Shown here in pieces: positions 48,599 to 59,473 of a DNA stretch of 64,000 bases. The stretch comes from Paraburkholderia podalyriae (GTDB taxonomy: Bacteria; Pseudomonadota; Gammaproteobacteria; Burkholderiales; Burkholderiaceae). The stretch is from assembly GCF_014397785.1 (NCBI RefSeq), contig NZ_VZQQ01000035.1, forward strand, positions 1 through 64,000. The letters are read 5' to 3'. Below the pieces are notes generated by a model that saw only the letters and a program-made list of their open reading frames with translations, was not told where the DNA came from and did no database searches. The position numbers and the translations under genes were made by a program. Within the stretch, counting starts at the first letter, position 1. Each line of letters opens with the position of its first letter.

Positions 48599-49909
48599 TC
48601 AGTGTTGCTGCGATTTCCGGTAGGCCATCACGCCCGCTACCGTATAGAAACTGCCGAAAACGACAATTCTATCATTCTCTGACGCACGTTTTAGCGCGTC
48701 CTGGAAAGCCTGTGCCGGTGTCGGGTAACGCGTGACGCTGCTGTCGGCGCTGTCTTCCACACCCAGCTCGCGCAAAACGGTTTCCAGCTCTTGCGCGGAC
48801 GCGGCGCGCGGAGTCGGTAGATCGGTCACGCACCAGTGATCGATCTCGCCTTTCAGATGATTGAGCACGCCGGCGATGTCCTTGTCGCGCATCGCGCCGA
48901 ACACCGCGTACGTGTATGGGAAAAAGCCCATATTGCCGAGATTCTGCCCGAGCACCGCGGCTGCATGCGGGTTGTGGCCGACATCGAGCACGACGGACGG
49001 CTTGCCCGGCAGCACCTGGAAACGGCCCGGCAGGTCCACGTTGGCGATGCCGAGCCGGATGTCCTGCGCCGACACCGGCAGACGATCGCGCAATGCTTCA
49101 AGCCCGGCCAGCGCCGCCGACGTGTTGATCAGCTGATTCGCGCCGCGCAGCGACGGATAGGCGAGCGCCGAGCGCCGCAGCGTTGGGCCGACATAGCTCC
49201 ACTGCTGGCGCTCGCTGCCGGCCTGGCCTTCGTAACGGAAATCGCGGCCGAATAGCCACAATTGCGCGTCGATCTTTTCCGCATGATCGATCAGCGATTG
49301 CGGTGGCACGGGGTCCGCACAGATTGCAGGCTTGCCGGGGCGGAAAATGCCGGCTTTTTCAAACGCGATTTTTTCGCGCGTGTCGCCGAGATAGTCGGTG
49401 TGATCAATATCGATGCTCGTGATGATCGCGCAATCGGTATCGAGGATATTGACCGCGTCGAGACGGCCGCCGAGGCCGACTTCGAAAATCACCGCGTCGA
49501 GGCCGCGCGACGCGAACAGGCTCATGATCGCGAGCGTCGTGAATTCGAAGTAAGTCAGCGTAACCGGTTTCGCGAGGCTCAGGCGCGCGGCTTCGACGGC
49601 TTCGAAGTGCGGCAGCAGATCCGCGTCGCTTGCCATTGCGCCGTTGATGCGCGCGCGCTCGTTGAACGACAGCAGATGCGGCGACGTATGGCAGCCGACC
49701 GTGTAGCCCGCGCGCAGCAGGATCGCTTCGATAATCGCGCAGGTCGAGCCTTTGCCATTCGTACCGCCGACCGTGATGATCGGGCAGGCGAACGACAGCC
49801 GCATCGCATCGCGCACCTGGGAGATGCGGCCCAAACCCATGTCGATGCCGACCGGATGCGCGGATTCAAGGTGCGTGAGCCACGCGTCGAGGGTGGGGAA
49901 TGTCGTCAT
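48599..49909 (-). CDS. folC: Bifunctional folylpolyglutamate/dihydrofolate synthase
   Basis: Adds glutamates to folates using ATP. 436 residues from the Met at 49909 (TTFPTLDAWLTHLESAHP...), with the P-loop GGTNGKGSTCA and the omega-loop region IGMGLGRISQ. A longer frame from 50086 continues upstream without a ribosome site, so 49909 is chosen. It heads the folC-dedD-cvpA-purF group, about 320 bp after accD. Confidence 0.93.
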   Translation of the reverse strand: MTTFPTLDAWLTHLESAHPVGIDMGLGRISQVRDAMRLSFACPIITVGGTNGKGSTCAIIEAILLRAGYTVGCHTSPHLLSFNERARINGAMASDADLLPHFEAVEAARLSLAKPVTLTYFEFTTLAIMSLFASRGLDAVIFEVGLGGRLDAVNILDTDCAIITSIDIDHTDYLGDTREKIAFEKAGIFRPGKPAICADPVPPQSLIDHAEKIDAQLWLFGRDFRYEGQAGSERQQWSYVGPTLRRSALAYPSLRGANQLINTSAALAGLEALRDRLPVSAQDIRLGIANVDLPGRFQVLPGKPSVVLDVGHNPHAAAVLGQNLGNMGFFPYTYAVFGAMRDKDIAGVLNHLKGEIDHWCVTDLPTPRAASAQELETVLRELGVEDSADSSVTRYPTPAQAFQDALKRASENDRIVVFGSFYTVAGVMAYRKSQQH

Positions 49910-50117
49910 CGGGTGAATCTTGAGTGAGTCGCGGTGGTTCGGTTCTGCCGTGCTGCACGTGGTGCCAGCCTGGCAAGCGGTTGCGGTTGCGGACCGTCCG
50001 ACAGTTGGTCGGCAGCCGTCGCGCGGTTTATGCGCACAAACCCGCACCTTGAGCCGCACCTGCTTCGGTTTCGACTGCCGCCGCATCGCAGGCGACCGTA
50101 ATTATCCCGGAAATGAC
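49910..50117. other. Spacer between accD and folC
   Basis: Part of a 320-base gap between two leftward genes. It holds no supported gene. The only structure seen is the plus-oriented hairpin just to its right (50118-50156). It probably contains the folC promoter, which I cannot locate. Confidence 0.35.
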
Positions 50118-50156
50118 AGCGCGCCGCTTGATTGCTCACGCGGCGCGCTATTTTTT
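50118..50156 (+). terminator. Intrinsic-terminator-like hairpin facing plus strand
   Basis: AGCGCGCCGC (50118-50127) and GCGGCGCGCT (50140-50149) form a perfect 10-bp stem with a 12-base loop, followed on the plus strand by ATTTTTTG. The only transcripts expected here (accD, folC) run leftward, and on that strand no U-run follows. So either it acts on an antisense transcript or it works as a weak U-less terminator for accD. Confidence 0.6.
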
Positions 50157-50229
50157 GATTGCTTGTTTGGCCGCCACCGCGCGTTCGACACGGCGGTGAA
50201 ACAGCGGCGAAGGCGGTGCTGCCCGGCTT

Positions 50230-51102
50230 TTATGCGACCGCGTCCGCCGGCTGATGGCTCAGCAGTGCCAGCAATTGCGCGATCTCTTCGCGCAGCTTGC
50301 GACGATCGACGATCATGTCGATCGCGCCCTTCTGCAGCAGGAACTCGGCGCGCTGGAAGCCTTCCGGCAGCTTCTCGCGCACGGTCTGTTCGATCACGCG
50401 CGGACCGGCAAAGCCGATCAGCGCCTTCGGCTCGGCGATCACGACGTCACCGAGGAACGCGAAACTCGCGGACACGCCGCCCATCGTCGGGTCGGTCAGC
50501 ACCGAGATGAACGGCAGCTTGGCTTCGGCCAGCTTCGTCAGCATCGCGGTGGTCTTCGCCATCTGCATCAGCGACAACAGGCTTTCCTGCATCCGCGCGC
50601 CGCCCGATGCGGTAAAGCAGATGAACGGCACTTTCTGTTCGAGCGCGTTCTGCGCGCCGCGCGCGAAACGCTCGCCGACCACCGAACCCATCGAACCGCC
50701 CATGAACGAGAACTCGAAGTTCGCGACGACGACCGGCAGCGTGTGAATCGCGCCGCCCATCACGACCATTGCGTCGGTCTCGTCGGTGTCGTCCATCGCC
50801 TCTTTCAGGCGCTCGGGATACTTGCGGCTGTCTTTGAACTTCAGCGCGTCGACCGGAACGATTTCCTGGCCGATTTCGTAGCGGCCTTCCGGATCGAGCA
50901 GGCCGTCGAGCCGCTCACGCGCGCCGATGCGCATGTGATGGTCGCACTTGGGGCAAACATGCAGATTGGCCTCGACGTCGTTGCGATACAGCACGGCTTC
51001 ACACGACGGACACTTGATCCACAGGCCTTCCGGAATTCCCTTGCGGTTTTTCGGGTCGGTTTGTTTGATTTTTGGCGGCAGCAGCTTATCGAGCCAGCTC
51101 AT
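50230..51102 (-). CDS. accD: Acetyl-CoA carboxylase carboxyltransferase subunit beta
   Basis: Beta subunit of the enzyme making malonyl-CoA for fatty acid synthesis. 290 residues. An N-terminal four-Cys zinc ribbon is visible (CPSC near residue 35 and [11 protein letters not shown] near 53), followed by a crotonase-fold carboxyltransferase domain ([19 protein letters not shown]). Usual length. It lies 78 bp downstream of trpA on the same strand, a common proteobacterial arrangement. Confidence 0.96.
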   Translation of the reverse strand: MSWLDKLLPPKIKQTDPKNRKGIPEGLWIKCPSCEAVLYRNDVEANLHVCPKCDHHMRIGARERLDGLLDPEGRYEIGQEIVPVDALKFKDSRKYPERLKEAMDDTDETDAMVVMGGAIHTLPVVVANFEFSFMGGSMGSVVGERFARGAQNALEQKVPFICFTASGGARMQESLLSLMQMAKTTAMLTKLAEAKLPFISVLTDPTMGGVSASFAFLGDVVIAEPKALIGFAGPRVIEQTVREKLPEGFQRAEFLLQKGAIDMIVDRRKLREEIAQLLALLSHQPADAVA

Positions 51103-51180
51103 ATTGAATCCTTCTGGGTCAGCAGTCGCGCGAACGGCGGGACGAGCCCGCCGCTCACGTTACCGCGACAAAAATAACTG

Positions 51181-51993
51181 TTATCGGGCAGTCGCGACGC
51201 TATCGAGCGCCTCGCGCACTTCGGCAACGAAACGCGTGAGCGTCTCTGCAGCCGCGTCGGGCGCTGCCTGTTCGAGCAATTGAACGATACGGCTGCCGAT
51301 CACGACGGCATCGGCCACCTCGCCCACCGCCCGCGCGGTTTGCGCGTCGCGAATGCCGAAACCGACGCCCACCGGCAGGGGGACGCGCGACTTGATCGCC
51401 GGGATTTTACTCGCGATGCTGGAAACGTCCAGATTTGCGGCGCCGGTGACCCCTTTCAGCGACACATAGTAGACGTAGCCGCTGGCGATCCTGCCGACTT
51501 CGGCGATACGTTCTTCGGTCGAAGTCGGTGCGAGCAGAAAGATCGGATCGATACCGGCAGATTGCATCTGTCCGGCGAAGTCAGCGCATTCCTCAGGCGG
51601 ATAATCGACGACCAATACGCCATCGACACCGGCTTCCTTCGCGGCTTTAGCGAAGGCCTCGGCGCCCATCCTCTCGATCGGATTCGCATAGCCCATCAGG
51701 ACGACCGGTGTAGTGTCGTCGGTTTCGCGGAAGCGTTTGACGTCGGCCAGCACATGGCGCAGCGACACGCCTTTCGCGAGCGCGCGCTCGGACGACTGCT
51801 GGATCACCGGACCGTCGGCCATCGGGTCCGAAAACGGCACGCCAAGTTCGATCACATCCGCGCCGCCGGCGGCGAGCGCATGCATGAATTCGACCGTACG
51901 AGCCGGGTCCGGGTCGCCAGCGGTCATGAACGGAATCAAGCCTTTCTTACCTTGGGCGGACAGCGCGGCAAACGTGTTCTTGATACGGGACAT
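51181..51993 (-). CDS. trpA: Tryptophan synthase alpha subunit
   Basis: Cleaves indole-3-glycerol phosphate to indole, which is channelled to TrpB. 270 residues with the family signature [19 protein letters not shown] containing the catalytic Glu and Asp, and the phosphate-binding [12 protein letters not shown]. It is separated from trpB by a DNA methyltransferase gene, with a 79-bp gap to it. Confidence 0.96.
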   Translation of the reverse strand: MSRIKNTFAALSAQGKKGLIPFMTAGDPDPARTVEFMHALAAGGADVIELGVPFSDPMADGPVIQQSSERALAKGVSLRHVLADVKRFRETDDTTPVVLMGYANPIERMGAEAFAKAAKEAGVDGVLVVDYPPEECADFAGQMQSAGIDPIFLLAPTSTEERIAEVGRIASGYVYYVSLKGVTGAANLDVSSIASKIPAIKSRVPLPVGVGFGIRDAQTARAVGEVADAVVIGSRIVQLLEQAAPDAAAETLTRFVAEVREALDSVATAR

Positions 51994-52072
51994 GGAAGTA
52001 TTCTCGAATTAGGGCTGCTGCGCACTCATCTCAGCGCGCGTTTCAGCGAAATAGCTGCGCTTTTCGCGCTTT

Positions 52073-52987
52073 TCACTGCATTTCGGTCGACGACTGCACT
52101 TTCGGCTTAGCTCGGGTCCGACGCGGCGCAGCAGGCGTAGCGGCGGCGCTGACGCGCTCGCGCGCTATCGCGCAATAGCTCTCGTTGATCTCATAGCCGA
52201 CGAATTCGCGCTGGTGACGGACGCAAGCGACTGCGGTGGTGCCGCTGCCCATGAACGGGTCGAGCACGCGGCCGCCCTTCGGACAGCTAGACAGCACCAT
52301 CCGCTCGACGATTTCCAGAGGTTTCTGCGTCGGGTGCGCGACGCGCTCGGAATGTTGCCGATGCAGACGCGAGACCGACCAGACATCCTTCGGATTATAG
52401 CCAAGCTCCAACCACTTGCTTCCTTCAAACAACTTACGCGAACGCGCCTTCTTCGTGACTGCATCGTACGGGATGCGGACGGGGTCCAGATCGAAGAAAT
52501 AGTCCTTCGACACCGCGAAAAAGCCGATGTTATCGTGCACCGACGTGAAGCGGCGCGTGGTGCCGCCCATACTCGGCACGCGCCGGTCCCAGATGATCTC
52601 GTTGACCATCGTAAGTTTCGTCTTCAGGAAACTGAAGATTTCCGGCGCGTACTGCCACGTGCAGAAAATATAGAGCGAACCGGTCGGCTTGAGCTTCGGT
52701 ACAGCGAGCTCAAGCCAACCGCGCGTCCAGACGAGAAATTCCTCGCCGGTGCGCATGTCCGAGTCGTTGCCATAGTCCTTCCCCAGCCCATAAGGCGGAT
52801 CACAGACGATCAGGTCGATCGACCCGTCGGGAATGTTCGCTATATCGGTCAGAAAATCGCGGTTCAATAGCTGGATATCGGCCGGCACCTGCGCCAGCAG
52901 CGGTGCAGATGCCGCGGCCGCCGGTACCTCGGCGGCCGGATTCGCGGTTTCAATCGCCGGCTGCGGCTCGTCGAACTCGTCGCGCAT
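52073..52987 (-). CDS. Orphan DNA methyltransferase within the trp cluster
   Basis: 304 residues. Catalytic motif DPPYGLGKDYGN (near residue 63) precedes the SAM-binding motif DPFMGSGTTAVACV (near residue 243), the beta-class order (motif IV, recognition region, motif I) of N6-adenine or N4-cytosine methyltransferases. No restriction endonuclease gene is adjacent, so it is probably solitary and regulatory. It lies 9 bp after trpB and 79 bp before trpA, both same strand. From memory, an orphan methyltransferase at the equivalent locus of Burkholderia cenocepacia has been studied; I cannot derive the recognition site here. Confidence 0.9.
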   Translation of the reverse strand: MRDEFDEPQPAIETANPAAEVPAAAASAPLLAQVPADIQLLNRDFLTDIANIPDGSIDLIVCDPPYGLGKDYGNDSDMRTGEEFLVWTRGWLELAVPKLKPTGSLYIFCTWQYAPEIFSFLKTKLTMVNEIIWDRRVPSMGGTTRRFTSVHDNIGFFAVSKDYFFDLDPVRIPYDAVTKKARSRKLFEGSKWLELGYNPKDVWSVSRLHRQHSERVAHPTQKPLEIVERMVLSSCPKGGRVLDPFMGSGTTAVACVRHQREFVGYEINESYCAIARERVSAAATPAAPRRTRAKPKVQSSTEMQ

Positions 52988-52996
52988 CGTCCCGGC

Positions 52997-54190
52997 TCAG
53001 AACTGAATACCCGATCGCTCGGCGACCGTGTGCATGTCCTTGTCGCCGCGGCCCGACAGGTTGACCAGCAGAATCTTGTCTTTCGACAAGCTCGGCGCGA
53101 GCTTCGTAGCGTAAGCGAGCGCGTGGCTCGACTCCAACGCAGGGATAATGCCCTCGATGTGGCAGCAATCGTGGAACGCCTTTAGCGCCTCTTCGTCAGT
53201 GATGCCGACATATTGCGCACGATTGCTCTCTTTTAGCCACGCGTGCTCGGGCCCGACACCCGGATAGTCCAGACCTGCCGACACCGAGTGCGTTTCGATG
53301 ATCTGCCCGTCTTCATCCTGCAATAGATACGTACGGTTGCCGTGCAAGACACCGGGACTACCGCCGATCAGCGATGCCGCGTGACGACCGGTTTCGATGC
53401 CGTCGCCGGCGGCTTCCACGCCGATCAACTGCACCGAACTATCTTCGATGTACGGATAAAAGATACCCATCGCATTCGAACCACCGCCGACACATGCAAT
53501 CACGGCATCCGGCTGGCGACCGGCGAGTTCGGGCATCTGCACGCGGCATTCGTCGCCGATCACACGCTGGAAGTCTCGCACCATCATCGGATACGGATGC
53601 GGACCCGCAACCGTGCCGATGATGTAGAAGGTGTTTTCAACGTTGGTGACCCAGTCGCGCATCGCTTCGTTCAGCGCGTCCTTCAGCGTGCGCGAACCCG
53701 ATTCGACCGGCACGACCGTCGCGCCGAGCAGTTTCATGCGGTACACGTTGGCGGCCTGGCGGCGCACGTCCTCGACGCCCATGTAGACCACGCACTCCAT
53801 ACCGAAGCGCGCACAGATCGTCGCCGTGGCCACGCCGTGCTGACCGGCACCGGTTTCGGCGATCACGCGCGGCTTGCCCATGCGCCTGGCGAGCAACGCC
53901 TGGCCGATCACATTGTTGATCTTGTGCGCGCCGGTGTGATTCAAATCTTCACGCTTCAGATAGACCTGCGCGCCACCTAGCAATTCGCTCCAGCGCTTCG
54001 CGTGATAAATCGGGGACGGGCGACCGACGAAATACTTCAGTTCGCGCTCGTACTCGGCGATGAATTCCGGGTCTTTCTGAGATTTCTCGTACGCTTCACG
54101 CAGCTCGTCGAGCGCGGAAAACAGCGTTTCAGCGACGAAGACGCCGCCAAACTGGCCAAAGTGGCCTCTTTCGTCAGGCAAGTTGTACAT
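52997..54190 (-). CDS. trpB: Tryptophan synthase beta subunit
   Basis: PLP enzyme that condenses indole with serine. 397 residues starting [21 protein letters not shown], with the PLP lysine in [15 protein letters not shown] and the phosphate-binding loop [10 protein letters not shown]. An in-frame extension to 54253 overlaps the trpF stop and is not needed. The methyltransferase follows after 9 bp, so the two are almost certainly cotranscribed. Confidence 0.97.
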   Translation of the reverse strand: MYNLPDERGHFGQFGGVFVAETLFSALDELREAYEKSQKDPEFIAEYERELKYFVGRPSPIYHAKRWSELLGGAQVYLKREDLNHTGAHKINNVIGQALLARRMGKPRVIAETGAGQHGVATATICARFGMECVVYMGVEDVRRQAANVYRMKLLGATVVPVESGSRTLKDALNEAMRDWVTNVENTFYIIGTVAGPHPYPMMVRDFQRVIGDECRVQMPELAGRQPDAVIACVGGGSNAMGIFYPYIEDSSVQLIGVEAAGDGIETGRHAASLIGGSPGVLHGNRTYLLQDEDGQIIETHSVSAGLDYPGVGPEHAWLKESNRAQYVGITDEEALKAFHDCCHIEGIIPALESSHALAYATKLAPSLSKDKILLVNLSGRGDKDMHTVAERSGIQF

Positions 54191-54249
54191 GTGATCACTC
54201 TTCTCAGGATGGCTCGCGGCTTTCATCGGAAAGTGCCCGCGAGCCTGAA

Positions 54250-54960
54250 TCATTCAGCGTCCGCGGCGCGCACCGCGCGTACGAACGCCGCCATCCGGGC
54301 GTGATCCTTCACGCCCCGGGCGCCCGGTACTTCGATGCCGCTCGAGACATCGACCGCGTACGGGCGCACGCAATGGATCGCATCACTGACGTTTTGCGCG
54401 TTCAACCCACCACTCAAAACGGCCCGATGCCCGAGCCCTGCTGGAATAAGTGACCAATCGAAAACCTTCCCGCCGCCGCCATAGCCTTCGACATGGGTGT
54501 CGAACAGAAGAGCACTGGCTGCCGCATAGTTGAGCGCCGATTTTACCAAATCGGCCGATCGAGTATCCGCCGCTACCCTCAATGCGCGCAACCAAGGCAA
54601 ACCCGCAACGCCGGCGAGCGTCTCGCATTGCTCCGGCGTCTCGTCGCCGTGGAACTGCAACAGCGTCAGGTTCACGTTGCTCGCGACTTCGTGGACCCAT
54701 TCCGGCGTCGCGTTGACGAACAGACCGACGACCGACACGAATGGCGGCACGTCGTGCACGAGCTCGACCGCTTGCGCGACGTTCACCGAGCGCGCGCTCG
54801 GCGGATAGAACACGAGGCCGATCGCGTCGGCCCCGAGGTCGATCGCGTGGGCGATGTCGGGGGGTCTCGAAAGTCCGCATAACTTGATACGCGTGCGGTG
54901 CGGCACGCTTTGCACGGCGGTGGTATCGGCCTGGTTGGCGGGGTTCTCTGCTGCTTTCAT
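54250..54960 (-). CDS. trpF: Phosphoribosylanthranilate isomerase
   Basis: Amadori rearrangement step of tryptophan synthesis. 236 residues. Features include [18 protein letters not shown] with the catalytic Cys, the Asp in [19 protein letters not shown] and the phosphate loop [10 protein letters not shown]. The N-terminus has a roughly 25-residue non-conserved extension ([11 protein letters not shown]...). The ATG overlaps the truA stop in ATGA (54957-54960), so translation is coupled. It is separated by 59 bp from trpB. Confidence 0.93.
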   Translation of the reverse strand: MKAAENPANQADTTAVQSVPHRTRIKLCGLSRPPDIAHAIDLGADAIGLVFYPPSARSVNVAQAVELVHDVPPFVSVVGLFVNATPEWVHEVASNVNLTLLQFHGDETPEQCETLAGVAGLPWLRALRVAADTRSADLVKSALNYAAASALLFDTHVEGYGGGGKVFDWSLIPAGLGHRAVLSGGLNAQNVSDAIHCVRPYAVDVSSGIEVPGARGVKDHARMAAFVRAVRAADAE

Positions 54961-55769
54961 GTTTCTGGTTGCTCGGTCCATACGCTGCTCCACGGCACGC
55001 TGCCCGTTGCCGAGTCGGGCACGCCGAATTGCTCAGGATAGCCCACTTGCGCGAGATACAAGCCGTCGGGCATGAAGGTCGGCGCCGCGCAATCGCGGCT
55101 GCGGCTCGCGAGCACGTCGGCCATCCACGCGGCCGGGCGGCGGCCGCTGCCGATTTCGATCAGACAGCCCATCACATTGCGCACCATGTGATGCAGGAAG
55201 GCGTTCGCGCGAAAGCGGAAATGCACGAAGTTACCTTGCCGTTTGACGTCGATCTGGTACAGGTGTTTGAACGGCGTCTTCGACTGGCATTGCGACGAAC
55301 GAAACGCCGAAAAGTCGTGCTCGCCGATCAGGTGCTTGGCCGCCGAGCGCATCGCGTCGACGTCGAGCGGCGTGTGCACCCAACCGGCGCGCGTCGTGAG
55401 CATCGGCGAGCGTACCGGATTTACGTACAGCACGTAGTAATAGGTCCGCTCGAACGCCGAAAACCGCGCGTGAAAATCATCGGGCATCGGCCTGGCCCAT
55501 TGCACGCCGATCGTCTTCGGCAGGAACGCGTTCGGGCCGCGCACCCAGGAGATGTCGATGCGATCGAGTTCGGTGTCGAAATGCACGACCTGGCCCAAGC
55601 CGTGCACACCTCGGTCGGTGCGGCCGGCCACGATCGTCTGCACGGGCGTGCGCGTGAATTCGCGCAGCGCCCGTTCGAGTTCGTCCTGCACCGTGTTGCC
55701 GTGCGGCTGCGACTGCCATCCGGCGAACGCCGCACCGTCGTACTGGACGCCTAATGCAATGCGCCTCAC
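54957..55769 (-). CDS. truA: tRNA pseudouridine synthase A (sites 38-40)
   Basis: 270 residues. The catalytic Asp lies in [15 protein letters not shown]-type sequence ([19 protein letters not shown]). N-terminus [21 protein letters not shown] and the C-terminal [11 protein letters not shown] are family hallmarks. The stop overlaps the trpF start and the start overlaps the fimV stop, each in ATGA, giving fimV-truA-trpF coupling. Confidence 0.95.
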   Translation of the reverse strand: MRRIALGVQYDGAAFAGWQSQPHGNTVQDELERALREFTRTPVQTIVAGRTDRGVHGLGQVVHFDTELDRIDISWVRGPNAFLPKTIGVQWARPMPDDFHARFSAFERTYYYVLYVNPVRSPMLTTRAGWVHTPLDVDAMRSAAKHLIGEHDFSAFRSSQCQSKTPFKHLYQIDVKRQGNFVHFRFRANAFLHHMVRNVMGCLIEIGSGRRPAAWMADVLASRSRDCAAPTFMPDGLYLAQVGYPEQFGVPDSATGSVPWSSVWTEQPET

Positions 55770-58189
55770 GACAGCGGTGCGAGAGTCGAAAGCAACGCGC
55801 GGGCTTCGTTGCGCGTGGCTGGATCGTTCGCTTCGATCACTTCGTTGATGAGCGCGCGAGCGCCCGCCAGATCACCGAGCTCGATGTACTCGGAGGCCAA
55901 CTCCAGCTTGTTGCGCGCGATGCGGCCGAGATCGGCCGCCGTGAAGGCCGGCAACGGCTGGGCCGGGCTCGGCGGCAACTCGAGGTCGAAGTCGAGCTTC
56001 AGCGCGCCGAAGCCAGCCGCGCCGAGGCCCGCGACGGCGCCGTGGCCTGCTGTGCCAGCGGCGATCTGGTCGGCAATGTGCGGGGCGTCGTCGTCCGCGC
56101 CGTGGACGCCGATGCTCTGCTGCGCGGTCGTGTCGGGCGATGCAACCGGTTGCGTCGACAGCGAGGTGGGACGCTCCGTCTCGCCGGCGGTGGGCGCTTC
56201 TATGCGTGGCGGCAGCGGCATGTTCAGGCTACCGAACGCGTCGACGGCGTCGCGCGGAAAATCAGTCGGAGTGGACGGCGCGGGTTGCGCCGGCACGGGG
56301 ATGTCGCTGAACGGCTGAGCGAACGCCGTGGTGGTGCGCGGTTCGATCTGATGTTGCGTGAAATCGATCACTGGAGGTGGAACGTCTAACGGGGGCTGCG
56401 GTTCGGCCGTCGCAATGTGCGGTGCGACCGAGGGCGTTTCTGTCGGGCTTGGGGTCGGGGTTGCGGGGGTGCCTGTCGTTTTATCCGTCGGGCTTTCTGT
56501 GGATTCGTCGTCCCATTTCGGACGATGCGCGCCCTCGTCCTCGGTCCCGCCGATGACCGGTTCGAGCGGTCCCAGCGGCAACGCGTCGGCGCCGAGTTCT
56601 GCCGCGGCCGCGAGGTTCGCGGCTGTGGCCGCGGAGCGCAGGGTCTCGTCGTGAGCCGGTGCGACTGCCCGTGATTCGGCAGATGGCTCGCTACCGGTGG
56701 ATAGCGGGATGCTGGCGAGTGGGGCCGTCGGTGCGGCGGGTTCAGGCGTACCTCCTTGCTGTGCCGCCAGTTCCGCAGCCGCGCGCTCGGCTGCGATGCG
56801 TTCCGCTGCAGCTTGCTCCGCTGCCGCGTGTTCTGCTGCCGCGTGTTCTGCTGCTGCCTGTTCCGCTCCCGCCTGTTCCGCTGCGGCTTGCTCGGCTGCT
56901 GCACGTTCCGCCGCCACGCGTTCCGCCGCAGCGCGCTCCGCTGCCTCTTCTGCCGCTGCCGCGCTTTCTGCCGCTGCCCGCTCGGCTGCCGCGCTTTCCG
57001 CAGCCGCACGCTCTGCCGCTGCCGCCGCAGCAGCCTGCCGTGCGACCTCCTGATCTCGCGCATCCGATCCTTCCGTGACCGGATGCCCCGCCACCGCGCT
57101 GCCATCGCGCGAATCGGCCTCACGCGCCGATCTCGTCCTTTCGGCATCAACTGCCTCGGCAGCTCGCGCGGCGGCCTCCTTTTCGCGCTTGCGTCGACTC
57201 ATACGCAGAGCAGCGAGCAGAACGACCAGTGCCGCGCCCACCGCTGCCGCGATGCTCAGCTCGCGCTGAGACATGCCGCCCTCATCCGACGGCGACATCG
57301 CCACATTCGCGTGCTCCGGCACCACGGTGGCGGCCGCCGCGGAGCCTGGCGCTGCCGGCTGCGCAGCGCTCGTCGGCGCGGGGCTCGAAGCGACCGGCGC
57401 CCCGCCGATACCGTGCTTCTGCAACTCCATCAGCACGCGATTTTTCAGCGCCAGCAATTGCTGCAGACTCGACACCTTCGGATGCGGCTGCGAAGCCGCC
57501 CGCGCGGCTGTGGTCGCCGGTGCAGTCGCGCTCGCCGCCGACGGCGCTTGTCCGGCAGGCGCGGATGAGAGCCCGCCACCCGCCGCCGCGCCGGAGACCG
57601 CGGGTGCGGCTGGCGTCGCCGCTGGAGCCGCGGCGCTGGCCGCACTCGCGGTGGCGGCGTTGACCTGTGCGACAGCACTCGCCGTGCTGGCGGCAGCCGC
57701 GGCCGGTGCGGCCATCGGCGCGGAAGCGGGCGCCGCCGCCGAGGACTCCGACGCCCCCGCCGCAGCCCCACCCGACGAAGCCGCCAAGGCGCCCGACGCA
57801 TCGAGCGCCGGCACGATCAACACCGCCCCTACACGCATCCGGCTCGGATCGTGATTCATGAACGCGGCCGGATTCGTGTCGAACAATGCCCGCGTCGCGC
57901 GCGCGAGTACCGCCCGGTCATGCGACAGCGTGACAGCGATCGCGACGTCGTTCAGCGACTGCCCTGCGTGTACCGTGTATTGAGTGCCCGCGGCGACAGC
58001 CACGACAGCCGAAGCGGCATCCGGCGCGATCGTGGCGCCAGCGGGTGCGGCAACCGCATTACCCGCGCCAACGCCGAGCAGCGCGAGAGCGAAAGCGGCA
58101 GCCGCGGTTATCGCCGCCGGGCGGCTCCCGAATCGCACCTTATCGTGACGAATGGACATAGCCCGAAGAGAGGAGCGTCGAAAGTTCAT
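55766..58189 (-). CDS. fimV: FimV/HubP-like polar protein with LysM domain
   Basis: 807 residues. A signal peptide ([19 protein letters not shown]) precedes an N-terminal LysM-like segment ([18 protein letters not shown]) that binds peptidoglycan. One membrane helix lies near the middle ([20 protein letters not shown]). A long Ala/Glu repeat tract follows, and the C-terminal FimV domain reads [20 protein letters not shown]. The Met at 58189 has AGGAG five bases upstream. It organises the cell pole, type IV pili and twitching in relatives. The repeat region probably varies between strains. Confidence 0.88.
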   Translation of the reverse strand: MNFRRSSLRAMSIRHDKVRFGSRPAAITAAAAFALALLGVGAGNAVAAPAGATIAPDAASAVVAVAAGTQYTVHAGQSLNDVAIAVTLSHDRAVLARATRALFDTNPAAFMNHDPSRMRVGAVLIVPALDASGALAASSGGAAAGASESSAAAPASAPMAAPAAAAASTASAVAQVNAATASAASAAAPAATPAAPAVSGAAAGGGLSSAPAGQAPSAASATAPATTAARAASQPHPKVSSLQQLLALKNRVLMELQKHGIGGAPVASSPAPTSAAQPAAPGSAAAATVVPEHANVAMSPSDEGGMSQRELSIAAAVGAALVVLLAALRMSRRKREKEAAARAAEAVDAERTRSAREADSRDGSAVAGHPVTEGSDARDQEVARQAAAAAAAERAAAESAAAERAAAESAAAAEEAAERAAAERVAAERAAAEQAAAEQAGAEQAAAEHAAAEHAAAEQAAAERIAAERAAAELAAQQGGTPEPAAPTAPLASIPLSTGSEPSAESRAVAPAHDETLRSAATAANLAAAAELGADALPLGPLEPVIGGTEDEGAHRPKWDDESTESPTDKTTGTPATPTPSPTETPSVAPHIATAEPQPPLDVPPPVIDFTQHQIEPRTTTAFAQPFSDIPVPAQPAPSTPTDFPRDAVDAFGSLNMPLPPRIEAPTAGETERPTSLSTQPVASPDTTAQQSIGVHGADDDAPHIADQIAAGTAGHGAVAGLGAAGFGALKLDFDLELPPSPAQPLPAFTAADLGRIARNKLELASEYIELGDLAGARALINEVIEANDPATRNEARALLSTLAPLS
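56755..57050. repeat. 15-bp-period repeat encoding AAAEx pentapeptides in fimV
   Basis: About 19 near-copies of a five-residue unit ([20 protein letters not shown]) in tandem, with five-codon periodicity. It forms an Ala/Glu-rich helical or coiled-coil linker in the cytoplasmic half of FimV. In-frame gain or loss of units would leave the reading frame intact, so copy number should differ between isolates. Confidence 0.85.
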
Positions 58190-58262
58190 CGGGACTCCTG
58201 GCGCGTCAGCGCGCAGCCTTTTTTGCGAGTGGAAAGAGACAAGATGATCGGAGCACAAAATG

Positions 58263-58290
58263 AAAAAAGCGCCGCGCAAGCGCGACGCTT
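58263..58290 (-). terminator. Intrinsic terminator after asd
   Basis: AAGCGCCGCG (58267-58276) and CGCGACGCTT (58281-58290) pair at nine of ten positions around CAAG. Read leftward they are followed by TTTTTT. A second 7-bp hairpin CTACGCG/CGCGTAG (58301-58307 and 58315-58321) lies just upstream. This ends the asd transcript before fimV. Confidence 0.85.
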
Positions 58291-58327
58291 CTTGAGTTGT
58301 CTACGCGTCGTGAGCGCGTAGTTTACT

Positions 58328-59449
58328 TTACTTGTCGAGGACAATGCGAAGCATACGACGCAGCGGTTCAGCCGCGCCCCAAAGCAGCTGATCGCCGACC
58401 GTGAAGGCCGACAGATATTCGCCGCCCATTGCGAGCTTGCGCACGCGGCCGACCGGCACCGTCAGCGTACCGGTGACGACCGCCGGGGACAGATCGCGCA
58501 TCGACGCTTCGCGTTCGTTCGGCACGACCTTGACCCAGTCGTTGCCCGACGCGAGGATGCTGTTCACTTCGTCGAGCGGCACGTCCTTGTTCAGCTTGAT
58601 CGTGAGCGCCTGCGAGTGGCAGCGCATAGCGCCGATCCGCACGCACAAACCGTCGACGGGAATCGAGCCCGGCGTGCCCATGGCCGGCTTGCCGAGAATC
58701 TTGTTGGTTTCCGCGCCGCCCTTCCACTCTTCCTTCGACATGCCGTTGCCGAGATCCTTGTCGATCCACGGAATCAGCGAACCAGCGAGCGGCACGCCAA
58801 AGTGGTCGGTCGGCATGCTATCGCTGTTCATCGCGTTCAGCACGCGGCGGTCGATGTCGAGAATCGCCGACGCCGGATTCGCGAGTTCGTCCTTCACCGC
58901 GCCGTGCAGCGTGCCCATTTGCGACAGCAGTTCGCGCATGTTCTGCGCGCCCGCGCCCGATGCGGCCTGATAAGTCATGGCCGTCATCCAGTCGACGAGG
59001 TTCTCGCGGAACAGGCCTCCCAACGCCATCAGCATCAGGCTGACCGTGCAGTTGCCGCCGATGAAGTTCTTCTGGCCTTTGACTAGCGCGTTCTTGATCA
59101 CGTCGAGGTTGACCGGATCGAGGATGATGACCGCGTCGTCCTTCATGCGCAGCGACGATGCCGCGTCGATCCAGTAGCCGTTCCAGCCCGCCGCGCGCAG
59201 CTTCGGGAACACTTCGTTCGTGTAGTCACCGCCCTGGCAGGAAATGATCGCGTCGCACTTCTTCAGGTCTTCGATGCTTGTCGCATCTTTGAGCTTGGTC
59301 TCGTTTTTGGCGAACGACGGCGCGTTGCCGCCCGCGTTGCTGGTGCTGAAAAACACCGGTTCGATCAAGTCGAAATCGCCTTCCTGCTGCATGCGTTGCA
59401 TCAGGACGCTGCCGACCATGCCGCGCCAACCTACGAGACCTACGTTCAT
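58328..59449 (-). CDS. asd: Aspartate-semialdehyde dehydrogenase
   Basis: NADPH-dependent step common to lysine, threonine, methionine and isoleucine synthesis. 373 residues, normal length. N-terminal NADP motif [17 protein letters not shown] and the catalytic Cys134 in [13 protein letters not shown] (E. coli Cys135). Start at 59449 follows GAAGGG; an extension to 59524 is not homologous. It has its own terminator and a short Thr/Ile-rich frame with hairpins upstream, suggesting independent regulation. Confidence 0.96.
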   Translation of the reverse strand: MNVGLVGWRGMVGSVLMQRMQQEGDFDLIEPVFFSTSNAGGNAPSFAKNETKLKDATSIEDLKKCDAIISCQGGDYTNEVFPKLRAAGWNGYWIDAASSLRMKDDAVIILDPVNLDVIKNALVKGQKNFIGGNCTVSLMLMALGGLFRENLVDWMTAMTYQAASGAGAQNMRELLSQMGTLHGAVKDELANPASAILDIDRRVLNAMNSDSMPTDHFGVPLAGSLIPWIDKDLGNGMSKEEWKGGAETNKILGKPAMGTPGSIPVDGLCVRIGAMRCHSQALTIKLNKDVPLDEVNSILASGNDWVKVVPNEREASMRDLSPAVVTGTLTVPVGRVRKLAMGGEYLSAFTVGDQLLWGAAEPLRRMLRIVLDK

Positions 59450-59473
59450 GACTTCATACCCTTCGAATGGAAA

